This document shows positions 1 through 5,191 of a stretch of 5,191 nucleotides of DNA, in pieces. This stretch comes from JBLHGU01 sp047615875 (GTDB taxonomy: Bacteria > Pseudomonadota > Gammaproteobacteria > Arenicellales > CAJQKF01): positions 1 through 5,191 of the forward strand of contig JBLHGU010000309.1 in assembly GCA_047615875.1 (NCBI GenBank), read 5' to 3'. How positions within the stretch are numbered: the stretch's first letter is position 1; every line of letters begins with the position of its first letter. The notes beneath the pieces were generated by a model, which made no database searches, had not been told where the DNA came from, and worked only from the letters and a program-made list of their open reading frames with translations. The position numbers and the translations under genes are program-made.

Positions 1-123
1 CTTATCCAACGGGCGGGTCGATTGATCAGGCCGCAGGGTAAATTGACGCTCTCAATGAGTGCGAACAAACTACAGCAAGACGAGTTGTTGCATTACTTGA
101 AAGAATTGAGGCAGACTATTTAG
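1..123 (+). CDS. C-terminal end of a probable IS1380-like DDE transposase (partial, starts before window)
   Basis: Frame 1 is open from the first base to a TAG at 121-123 and encodes 40 residues that begin LIQRAGRLIRPQGKLTL and end HYLKELRQTI. From memory, this resembles the extreme C-terminus of IS1380-type DDE transposases: a hydrophobic start, a (P/R)-A-x-L-x-R motif, a basic stretch, alternating beta-strand residues, then a short helix ending in L-x-x-L. The catalytic DDE residues would lie upstream and are not visible. The position fits a transposase, because a candidate element end lies 17 bases after the stop. The piece is too short for a firm family call; another DDE family or an unrelated protein remains possible. 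Confidence 0.45.
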   Translation, partial: LIQRAGRLIRPQGKLTLSMSANKLQQDELLHYLKELRQTI

Positions 124-139
124 TCTAGTAGCTACTGAA

Positions 140-156
140 TTTATGCAACGCTAGGG
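140..156. mobile_element. Candidate right terminal inverted repeat of the IS element, abutting TTAA
   Basis: The 17 bases tttatgcaacgctaggg read CCCTAGCGTTGCATAAA from the outside inward. This has the C-rich tip and A-rich inner end expected of a transposon terminal repeat. It lies just beyond the stop of the probable transposase and is followed directly by TTAA (157-160), which could be a target duplication. The matching left end is outside the window, so the repeat cannot be confirmed here. A perfect 10-base palindrome, agtagctact (127-136), lies between the stop and this site. Confidence 0.3.
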
Positions 157-160
157 TTAA

Positions 161-412
161 CATTTGGGATTGTACATTTATGCTCATCTAAGTGACTTAT
201 ATGACCAAGGTTATGCCGAATAATTTTTTTATTTTCATCTAGATGGCGTTTATCTCGAGTTCGATGGTAAAACCCGGTTCGAATGGGTGAATGCAACCAC
301 CAGCGCCAAACTGACACACACTATCACCTATCGTCAGGTGATTCCGGTTGCAAAACTTGGTTTTAGTTCGAGACTGTAATTTACTTTCTAAAGGCTCTGG
401 GTAATCTATCGT
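161..412. other. Stretch without an intact gene between the IS end and oxygenase 1
   Basis: Bases 161-223 are AT-rich, have stops in every frame I checked, and show no recognisable coding or RNA structure. Bases 224-379 hold the orphan fragment described separately. Bases 380-412 separate that fragment from the stop of oxygenase 1, which faces it on the minus strand. I see no GC-rich hairpin followed by a T-run here, so no intrinsic terminator for either side can be supported. Confidence 0.5.
224..379 (+). pseudogene. Orphan C-terminal coding fragment, no start codon
   Basis: This frame is open from just after TAA 221-223 to TAA 377-379. From about base 242 it looks coding: DGVYLEFDGKTRFEWV, then alternating polar and hydrophobic residues, ending VIPVAKLGFSSRL. 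There is no ATG in frame, and the first GTG (287-289) falls mid-domain without a ribosome binding site. The 5' part (224-241) is AT-rich and not protein-like. The alternating pattern suggests beta strands, perhaps from a beta-sandwich or outer-membrane barrel, but I do not recognise the family. The nearby IS end suggests a gene decapitated by insertion or deletion. A perfect palindrome, catctagatg (236-245), sits where the coding-like sequence begins. Confidence 0.4.
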
Positions 413-1291
413 TTACTCTGAGATAGACTCAAAAGCAGGTTCGCTGGTTTTCTTTTGCACCTCGTAGATCGATCCATAGTTGTCTGGTAGCGGTTGTGGC
501 ATTCTAACTGGCACGGGTGTTAGGCGTGGTTCATTGGTGGAATTGCCGCACAACAGGCGGCTGTTAAATTCATCAAGAGATATGAACGGGGAAAGTCCGC
601 CCGTGATGGGAAAGGCGTCCGCGGCGGTAATTTCAAAAAGCAGCAGCTTTCGGTCTGCGCCAGATCGGTTGATATCGGACCCGTGAACTAGTCTTACATG
701 ATGCAGGCTAATAGAGCCTGCTGGCGCGATAACAGGCTGTGCTATGTCCAGATTCAGTTCGCTAGGACGAATCGCCCCGACGAAATGATCTTTGTTATGG
801 TGATCGTGAACTGGTCCCTTGTGGCTTCCTGGCAGCATTAACAGGGCGCCATTTTCTAGTGTCATGTCGTCCAGCAAAACACCAACAGCTAGAATATCGT
901 CGTTAGTGTGGGGATAAAAAGCCCAATCCTGGTGCCATTCAACTGCTGCACCAAAACCGGCTGACTTCATGTTCAGTTTGCTGGATTGCAGACGTAAATC
1001 AGGGCCAAGTAAGTCGCGTGCGGGTTGTAGGATGCATTCATGGTGTATCAACTTTCGGCAGGAATCCATTTGCTGATGGGGCAGCTTAATACGTCGTATT
1101 CTCGGATTGTTCTTACTATGTGTGGGCTCAAGATCGATACGGTCATCTGACTCTTCCATAGAATAAGCGATACTTTTAAGATTTTCGATATCAGCTAAAA
1201 CCTGTTCCAATAGTTCGTCTGGAACCTGATGCTCTAACACCAGATAGCCCGAGTCAGCGTAAGATTGTTTTTGTTCAGCAGAAAGCATCAT
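413..1291 (-). CDS. Phytanoyl-CoA dioxygenase (PhyH) family Fe(II)/2-oxoglutarate oxygenase 1
   Basis: This 292-residue protein is probably a cytosolic non-haem iron oxygenase that couples 2-oxoglutarate decarboxylation to hydroxylation of a small molecule. The iron-binding facial triad is visible: H120 and D122 in VEWHQDW and H203 in RLVHGS. R214, eleven residues after the distal histidine, fits the 2-oxoglutarate-anchoring arginine of human PHYH. ENGALLMLPGSH (146-157) is the usual PhyH signature between them. An N-terminal YADSGYLVLE segment (11-20) is also typical, and no signal peptide is seen. The length is normal for the family. The start is ATG at 1289-1291, followed at once by a second ATG; neither has a clear Shine-Dalgarno sequence. 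The gene diverges from the enolase-superfamily gene across 66 bp, so shared regulation is likely. It is a paralogue of oxygenase 2, with about half of the core residues identical. The substrate is unknown; phytanoyl-CoA itself is unlikely. Confidence 0.9.
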   Translation of the reverse strand: MMLSAEQKQSYADSGYLVLEHQVPDELLEQVLADIENLKSIAYSMEESDDRIDLEPTHSKNNPRIRRIKLPHQQMDSCRKLIHHECILQPARDLLGPDLRLQSSKLNMKSAGFGAAVEWHQDWAFYPHTNDDILAVGVLLDDMTLENGALLMLPGSHKGPVHDHHNKDHFVGAIRPSELNLDIAQPVIAPAGSISLHHVRLVHGSDINRSGADRKLLLFEITAADAFPITGGLSPFISLDEFNSRLLCGNSTNEPRLTPVPVRMPQPLPDNYGSIYEVQKKTSEPAFESISE

Positions 1292-1357
1292 AATGCGTGC
1301 GATTGTGTGCGTTTAAATTATTTAACATAACTGAGTATAACCAAGACCGGACATAGG
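1292..1357. promoter_or_regulatory. Divergent intergenic region with overlapping candidate promoters
   Basis: This 66-bp gap must carry the 5' signals of both flanking genes unless one is read from elsewhere. For the plus strand, TATAAC (1336-1341) is a 5-of-6 match to a sigma-70 -10 box. The -35 position 17 bases upstream is poor (ttaaat, 1313-1318). For the minus strand, AATAAT (complement of 1317-1322) matches 5 of 6, with TTGGTT (complement of 1339-1344) at 16-base spacing. The two candidates overlap, so they would compete or share one regulator. An imperfect AT-rich inverted repeat (1311-1326, gtttaaattatttaac, 5 of 8 pairs) lies between them as a possible operator. AT-rich DNA often gives such matches by chance. 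Confidence 0.3.
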
Positions 1358-1358
1358 A
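1355..1358 (+). promoter_or_regulatory. Ribosome binding site favouring the second ATG of the enolase-superfamily gene
   Basis: AGGA at 1355-1358 lies 5 bases before the ATG at 1364-1366 but overlaps the ATG at 1358-1360. This favours translation from the second ATG, giving a product that begins MPRLKLLK, two residues shorter than the longest reading. Confidence 0.45.
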
Positions 1359-2569
1359 TGACAATGCCTCGCCTTAAACTTCTAAAAACTGTGAGGATTG
1401 CGGAATTTCCGAATCTGCTTTGGGTATTGCTGGAAGATGAGGAAGGAGTTGTTGGCCTGGGTGAGACCTTTTTTGCACCCCATGCAGTTGAAGCCTATTT
1501 GCATCATCAAGCAGCACAACATTTGCGATCACACAGCTGCGAAGACATCGAAGGGCTACGGGTCGCCTTAAGACCTTATACAGGCTACAACGGAAGTGGA
1601 GCAGAGGTGCGTGGCAATTCAGCCCTGGATATTGCTTTGTGGGACTTGCTAGGTCGTCGGCTGGGCGTGCCAGTATGGCAGTTGCTCGGCGGCAGGAGTC
1701 GCGAGGCAATCAGAACCTATAACACCTGTGCCGGCTATCAGTACATTCGATCAACTGAAGGACAGCAATCAAAAAATTGGGGACTGGATAGTGTTCAGGG
1801 ACCTTATGAAGACCTTGGGGCTTTTTTAAGCGACGCTGGTGGGCTCGCTGAGAGTTTGTTAGAGCAGGGTATTAGTGCCATGAAAATCTGGCCACTGGAT
1901 AAATATGCTGAGGCGAGCCAGGGGCAATCTATCACCCCACAACAATTAGAAGAAGGACTTGAGCCTTTTCGACAAATTCGTCAAGCCGTTGGCGATGAAA
2001 TGCAGATTATGTTGGAGTGCCACGGCCTTTGGTCGCTGCCAGCTGCCAAAGATATCGCAAAGGCAATTGAACCATTTGATATCTACTGGCTAGAAGACGC
2101 TATATTGGCCAGCAGCTTTGAACCCTTAAGAGAGTTGCGCCATAGCACGAAAATCAAGTTAACTGGATCAGAAACCCTAGCGAGCCGACAACAGTTTCGT
2201 TCTTTAATGCAAACAGGCGCGGTGGATATTATTATGCCAGATCTGGCGTGGTGTGGAGGGCTCAGCGAGGCCCGCGCCATAGCTAATATTGCAGACTCGT
2301 TTCAGTTGCCTGTGGCTCCCCACGACTGTACTGGCCCTGTTGTCTGGGCGGCCGCGTGTCATCTTTCTATTCACGCCAGTAATGCATTAATACAGGAGTC
2401 GGTACGAGCTTTCTATACTGGTTGGTATAACGAGTTGGTGGATAACTTGCCAGTCGTAGAACAAGGCTACATTACCCCCCTATCAGGAAATGGTTTGGGT
2501 CTTCAACTGTTGCCAGAAAGACTGGAGAAAGATGATGTTTCGATTCAGATAACTGAGTTGGATGGTTAG
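1358..2569 (+). CDS. Mandelate racemase/muconate lactonizing-type enolase-superfamily enzyme, probable acid-sugar dehydratase or similar
   Basis: This 403-residue protein is full length for the superfamily (401 if translation begins at ATG 1364). It has an alpha+beta capping domain (about 1-125) followed by a TIM-like barrel. These enzymes abstract the proton next to a carboxylate and stabilise the enolate on Mg2+. Visible residues are K176 in MKIWP at the end of barrel strand 2, metal ligands E220 (MLECHG), E246 (YWLED) and E272 (GSETLASR), D295 (MPDLAWCGG) and H322 (APHDCTGP), the last two forming the His-Asp dyad of the mandelate racemase subgroup, and E347. NSALDIALWDLLGR (87-100) is the classic cap signature. 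MKIWP and the ExH third-strand motif place it in a poorly characterised mandelate racemase branch rather than among muconate cycloisomerases. Dehydration or epimerisation of an acid sugar is likely, but the substrate is not readable. It diverges from oxygenase 1 and is followed on the same strand by oxygenase 2. Confidence 0.9.
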   Translation: MTMPRLKLLKTVRIAEFPNLLWVLLEDEEGVVGLGETFFAPHAVEAYLHHQAAQHLRSHSCEDIEGLRVALRPYTGYNGSGAEVRGNSALDIALWDLLGRRLGVPVWQLLGGRSREAIRTYNTCAGYQYIRSTEGQQSKNWGLDSVQGPYEDLGAFLSDAGGLAESLLEQGISAMKIWPLDKYAEASQGQSITPQQLEEGLEPFRQIRQAVGDEMQIMLECHGLWSLPAAKDIAKAIEPFDIYWLEDAILASSFEPLRELRHSTKIKLTGSETLASRQQFRSLMQTGAVDIIMPDLAWCGGLSEARAIANIADSFQLPVAPHDCTGPVVWAAACHLSIHASNALIQESVRAFYTGWYNELVDNLPVVEQGYITPLSGNGLGLQLLPERLEKDDVSIQITELDG

Positions 2570-2693
2570 AAAGATGCTCTTTTCTTGTTTATTGAGTTCT
2601 GGAAGTATGTGTAGTATCGGTGACAAAACATGCTTGATATTTCAGACCTGCCAAAATAGTTCGGAATGAAAAAATTTCTTACGGAGTAAAAAG
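2570..2693 (+). other. Leader or spacer between the enolase-superfamily gene and oxygenase 2
   Basis: This 124-bp spacer separates two genes on the same strand. It is long for tight coupling, so oxygenase 2 may have its own promoter. TTGATA at 2634-2639 is a reasonable -35 box, but no good -10 box follows at normal spacing. The gaaag...cttttc element near 2570-2585 is too weak to call a terminator. Co-transcription and separate transcription both remain open. Confidence 0.3.
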
Positions 2694-2696
2694 TTG
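2683..2696 (+). promoter_or_regulatory. Shine-Dalgarno GGAG and TTG start codon of oxygenase 2
   Basis: GGAG at 2683-2686 is followed after 7 bases by TTG at 2694-2696. The downstream frame begins with a typical PhyH N-terminus. The ATG at 2666 is out of frame and no in-frame ATG lies at a suitable distance, so the rare TTG start is well supported. Confidence 0.7.
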
Positions 2697-3578
2697 AGTG
2701 TATTAACTGAGCAACAACAAAATCAGTTTTGGTCAGATGGCTACCTGGTAGTTGAGAACGTAGTGGATGCAAGGTTATTGAATGCGATGCAGAAGGACTT
2801 TGCGGCATGGGCAGAAGAGAGTGCTCGTCATGAAGCTCCCTATGGCGATACGCTAGATGGACGCCCACGTTTCGATGTGGAACCTGGTCACAGTGCCGAG
2901 AAGCCCCGACTACGAAGAGTGAACGCGCCCGTTGAAGTATCAAAGTCTTATTTCAAGGCTATGACTTCTAGCCATATGACAGATTGTGTCGCTGAATTGA
3001 TTGGGCCTGATGTTAAGTTTCATCATTCAAAAATCAACGCCAAGATGCCAGGCGGGCAAACCGCTGTTAAATGGCATCAGGATTTTCCTTTTACCCCACA
3101 TTCTAATGATGATGTAGTTACGGCACTCTTGATGATCGATGATGTGACACCGGAAAACGGCCCACTGGAAGTCCTGCCCGGATCTCACCGCGGTGCGATA
3201 CACGGCCTGTGGCATGATGATGTTTTTACTGGTGCAGTAGCAGATGATATAGCCGCAAATTGTCAGAGCAAAGCAATTACCTGCACCGGCAAGGCCGGTT
3301 CGGTTTGTCTAATGCATACACGGCTGTTACATGGGTCCGCACCCAATATGTCCGATGATCCGCGCATTTTATTTATTTGTGTTTATTCAGCTGAAGATGC
3401 TGTTCCGTATGCGGCAAACCCAATGCCGACAGAGTATGAAGGTATGTTGGTGCGTGGTGTTAGGACCAATAAGATTCGATCAATTCCTTATGAAATTGAG
3501 TTGCCTCAGAAACCAACGACAGCATCATTTTTTGATCAACAGGCTAAGCATTTCGCCGTGAAAAACGATGTGGCTTAG
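2694..3578 (+). CDS. Phytanoyl-CoA dioxygenase (PhyH) family Fe(II)/2-oxoglutarate oxygenase 2
   Basis: This 294-residue protein has all the expected catalytic features of the family. Iron ligands are H128 and D130 (KWHQDF) and H213 (RLLHGS). The probable 2-oxoglutarate arginine is R224, again eleven residues after the distal histidine. The PhyH signature ENGPLEVLPGSH spans 154-165. The N-terminus (QFWSDGYLVVENVV, 11-24) matches the usual opening of the family, and there is no signal peptide. Translation starts at TTG with a good GGAG site. It aligns along its length with oxygenase 1, sharing RRIDxEP-type, GPD, SK-N, WHQD, NDD, DD and LPGSH positions, so the pair came from one duplication or are close relatives acquired together. 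It lies downstream of the enolase-superfamily gene on the same strand and converges with oxygenase 3. It probably hydroxylates a small carboxylated or polar metabolite in the cytosol; the substrate is unknown. Confidence 0.9.
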   Translation: MSVLTEQQQNQFWSDGYLVVENVVDARLLNAMQKDFAAWAEESARHEAPYGDTLDGRPRFDVEPGHSAEKPRLRRVNAPVEVSKSYFKAMTSSHMTDCVAELIGPDVKFHHSKINAKMPGGQTAVKWHQDFPFTPHSNDDVVTALLMIDDVTPENGPLEVLPGSHRGAIHGLWHDDVFTGAVADDIAANCQSKAITCTGKAGSVCLMHTRLLHGSAPNMSDDPRILFICVYSAEDAVPYAANPMPTEYEGMLVRGVRTNKIRSIPYEIELPQKPTTASFFDQQAKHFAVKNDVA

Positions 3579-3640
3579 GGTTGGCTGGGTTGTATGAAAG
3601 TGTTGACTCGAAGTTGAGTAAGTAGCGAGCTGATTTGAGA
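3579..3640. other. Convergent gap between oxygenases 2 and 3
   Basis: This 62-bp gap lies between two stop codons facing each other. The only symmetry is a short actc...gagt hairpin candidate (about 3606-3619) with no T-run on either strand, so no terminator is called. Read-through from both sides could produce antisense transcripts. Confidence 0.3.
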
Positions 3641-4534
3641 CTATTCTCCTGAGCGACTCCAGATTTCAGGATAAAGACCTGTGCCCGGGCGATCTCCATG
3701 CTTCAGTCCACGCTGCGTCATTACAGCACTGTGGTCAGGGTCCATGCCGCACTCGCGAAAATTGATGTGTACGTCATCACCTAACCACTTGCTGGTGAAT
3801 ACTCGTAGTTCACGATCATCATCCAACTTACCCGAGCCTCCGTGCATGGTACGGCTGTTAAAGGCCACGCAGTCGCCGGGTTGCATATCCCAGCTCACCA
3901 CACCATAGCGTTGTGGGTCAGCATCTATATCTGGAAACGTCGACTTGGCAAAGGATGAAAAATCAACCTGATCAACGCCTTGTTTTCCATCGGGGTTTAG
4001 CTCGCCAAAATTGTATTGATAGAAAACCGAGTCGAGTCGATGAGAACCTGGAACATAGGCCAGCGCATTTTCTCGTTTTACAGGTACTAAAGGCATCCAT
4101 ATTGTGCAGGTATCATAACCTTCCACTGACCAGTACGGCTCATCCTGATGCCAGGGTGTGGAAAATTGGCTGCCTGGTGAGCGAACAAATACTGCATCAA
4201 AATAGAAATTAATTTTTTCAGAACCCATCAACTTCCCAGCGATCTGAGCGGCAGGCGAATTGAAAATAAATTGCTGATATTCCTCTATTCCCTGCCAGGC
4301 CTGACTATCATAAAACATGGTTCGGTTTTTCGCGTCGCGATCCCAAATGCGTGATCGATCAGAAGGCGAATCATAGTTGGCATCAAGTCCCCGCTTCAGC
4401 AGCTCAATCCAGTCATTGTTAAACATACCAGATAGCAGAACAACACCATCCTTATGATAGGTCTCAATTTCTTGCCGGGAAATGTCACGAGGAGGCGCAG
4501 CACTCATATTGTTAAGGCCAAAGTTTAAATTCAC
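3641..4534 (-). CDS. Phytanoyl-CoA dioxygenase (PhyH) family oxygenase 3, from a different branch
   Basis: This 297-residue PhyH-fold protein has iron ligands H129 and D131 (PWHQDEPYW) and H231 (TMHGGSG). The likely 2-oxoglutarate arginine is R244 or R241 (DRELRVFTSKW). ENALAYVPGSHR (155-166) is its version of the PhyH signature. The tryptophan-rich PYWSVEGYDTCTIWMPL segment and the SKWLGDD tail separate it from oxygenases 1 and 2, so it probably acts on a different substrate. The longest frame begins at GTG (4532-4534) without a clear Shine-Dalgarno sequence. An ATG at 4505-4507 (residue 10, before SAAPPRDIS) is an equally possible start and would give 288 residues. No signal peptide is seen. 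It lies 74 bp downstream of the TPR gene on the same strand and may be co-transcribed with it. Confidence 0.88.
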   Translation of the reverse strand: MNLNFGLNNMSAAPPRDISRQEIETYHKDGVVLLSGMFNNDWIELLKRGLDANYDSPSDRSRIWDRDAKNRTMFYDSQAWQGIEEYQQFIFNSPAAQIAGKLMGSEKINFYFDAVFVRSPGSQFSTPWHQDEPYWSVEGYDTCTIWMPLVPVKRENALAYVPGSHRLDSVFYQYNFGELNPDGKQGVDQVDFSSFAKSTFPDIDADPQRYGVVSWDMQPGDCVAFNSRTMHGGSGKLDDDRELRVFTSKWLGDDVHINFRECGMDPDHSAVMTQRGLKHGDRPGTGLYPEIWSRSGE

Positions 4535-4608
4535 AAAGCGGATATTATGCGCACAATAATCCGGTTTTCCTATGCAAGAAATCCCACTAAATTCAACTAT
4601 TCATCCAA
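4535..4608 (-). other. Spacer between the TPR gene and oxygenase 3
   Basis: This 74-bp AT-rich gap separates two minus-strand genes. CATAAT (complement of 4545-4550) resembles a -10 box but lies very close to the GTG start, and would better serve translation from the internal ATG. No convincing -35 box at 16-18 bases and no terminator hairpin after the TPR stop are visible, so co-transcription is plausible. Confidence 0.3.
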
Positions 4609-5191
4609 TTAATGATTGGTACTCACTGGTAATCCTGCTTTACCTAATCCGTCGATCAGGTGAGCGAAGTTGTTTTTTCCGAGATGTGGATGCACCTTAG
4701 TCCAAAAGCCGGGCCAATCATTATTGTCCAGCGGATATGATGGCCTATTGCATGCGTGATTCTGAAACTTATCTGCTGCCAACCTGGCATCAGATTCATA
4801 ACCCAATTGCCCGAACGTAGCTGCCATTGAGCTTCTTTTTTGCAAATAGTTTGGTAGCATTCGGGAAAACGCAATTGATGACTGGACATAGTTTTCCTCA
4901 ATGTATTCCATCAGGCCCAATGCGAGTAGGCAACTGTTTGGCGCTAGCGGATTACGGCACAGAGATTTGCTGAAACAATTGATGCTGTCATCAAAGCTGT
5001 CTAGTGACATGAGCGTATAACCACGACTGCAAAGATTGTGATACTCGCTTGGATTTAATTCCATGGCTCGAATTGCATGCTGATCAGCTAACTCGAACTG
5101 GCCTTTAAGAGAGTGGGCACAAACCATCGCATAATGAGCTCTACTGTCAGATTTATCGAGATTTATAGCCTTCTCGGCAAGCGTCACATGT
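4609..5191 (-). CDS. TPR-repeat protein, C-terminal part; resembles the tail of a TPR-bearing adenylate cyclase or transcriptional regulator (partial)
   Basis: The frame stays open to the window edge. A GTG at 5185-5187 falls inside a TPR helix, so the true start is outside and about 193 residues are visible. Repeats follow the 34-residue TPR pattern: A-x-LDKSDSRAHYAMVCAHSLKGQFELADQHAIRAMELNPSEYHN, then a degenerate unit ending in SLCRNP, then YVQSSIAFSRM. The end (FAHLIDGLGKAGLPV) resembles the conserved C-terminus of bacterial class III adenylate/guanylate cyclases with TolB-like and TPR regions, which often end in (F/L)-L-x-GLRKAGLP. Related TPR proteins carry an N-terminal winged-helix DNA-binding domain instead, so the output domain cannot be named from this window. 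TPRs mediate protein contacts. Its position upstream of oxygenase 3 is compatible with a regulatory role, but that is inference. Confidence 0.75.
   Translation of the reverse strand, partial: HVTLAEKAINLDKSDSRAHYAMVCAHSLKGQFELADQHAIRAMELNPSEYHNLCSRGYTLMSLDSFDDSINCFSKSLCRNPLAPNSCLLALGLMEYIEENYVQSSIAFSRMLPNYLQKRSSMAATFGQLGYESDARLAADKFQNHACNRPSYPLDNNDWPGFWTKVHPHLGKNNFAHLIDGLGKAGLPVSTNH

Noticed and set aside
1374..1709. 111-codon minus-strand open frame inside the enolase-superfamily gene
   Set aside because: It overlaps a clearly real gene with conserved catalytic residues, and its translation is rich in Cys, Arg and Leu without domain features.
2666..2689. Seven-codon open frame (ATG AAA AAA TTT CTT ACG GAG TAA) just before oxygenase 2, as a leader peptide
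   Set aside because: It is very short, has only a weak upstream site, and its last codons are the Shine-Dalgarno region of the real gene; chance is the simpler explanation.
2566..2943. 125-codon minus-strand open frame spanning the spacer and the start of oxygenase 2
   Set aside because: It is antisense to the oxygenase N-terminus, its composition is unlike a folded protein, and no ribosome binding site was seen.
3606..3619. Short hairpin between the convergent oxygenase genes as a bidirectional terminator
   Set aside because: The stem is only 4-5 pairs with a tight loop and no T-run on either strand.
3913..4212. 99-codon plus-strand open frame antisense to oxygenase 3
   Set aside because: It lies opposite the iron-binding core of a well-supported gene and shows no recognisable protein features.
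5185..5187. GTG as the true start of the TPR protein
   Set aside because: The frame remains open to the window edge and the codon lies inside a TPR helix; no Shine-Dalgarno sequence can be seen, so the gene almost certainly begins outside.

Overview
This 5.2 kb window (roughly 47-50 % GC by eye) looks like an accessory catabolic or oxidative region from a proteobacterium, probably a marine or aquatic gammaproteobacterium. That assignment is an inference from gene style: several phytanoyl-CoA-dioxygenase-type (PhyH) oxygenases, an enolase-superfamily enzyme, and a TPR protein resembling the tail of a TPR-bearing adenylate cyclase. No marker gene fixes the taxon.

Layout: 1-123 is the C-terminal end of a protein that looks like an IS1380-type transposase. 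It is followed at 140-156 by a possible terminal inverted repeat abutting TTAA. 161-412 holds no intact gene, only an orphan C-terminal coding fragment (224-379) with no start codon. 413-1291 (minus) is PhyH-family oxygenase 1. A 66-bp divergent gap with overlapping candidate promoters separates it from an enolase-superfamily (mandelate racemase/muconate lactonizing type) enzyme at 1358-2569 (plus). After a 124-bp gap comes PhyH-family oxygenase 2 at 2694-3578 (plus, TTG start). A 62-bp convergent gap leads to PhyH-family oxygenase 3 at 3641-4534 (minus). Behind it, 4609 to the window end (minus) is the C-terminal part of a TPR protein that runs off the right edge.

How the genes may work together: oxygenases 1 and 2 are clear paralogues on either side of the enolase-superfamily enzyme. 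The three probably form one module, expressed outward from the 1292-1357 gap. Fe(II)/2-oxoglutarate oxygenases usually hydroxylate or oxidatively cleave small organic compounds, and enzymes of this enolase subgroup typically act on acid sugars by proton abstraction next to a carboxylate. A pathway for an unidentified carboxylated substrate is therefore plausible. Oxygenase 3 comes from a different PhyH branch and sits in tandem with the TPR gene, so it may belong to a separate transcription unit. Substrates cannot be read from the sequence. No tRNA, rRNA, CRISPR array or convincing intrinsic terminator was seen.
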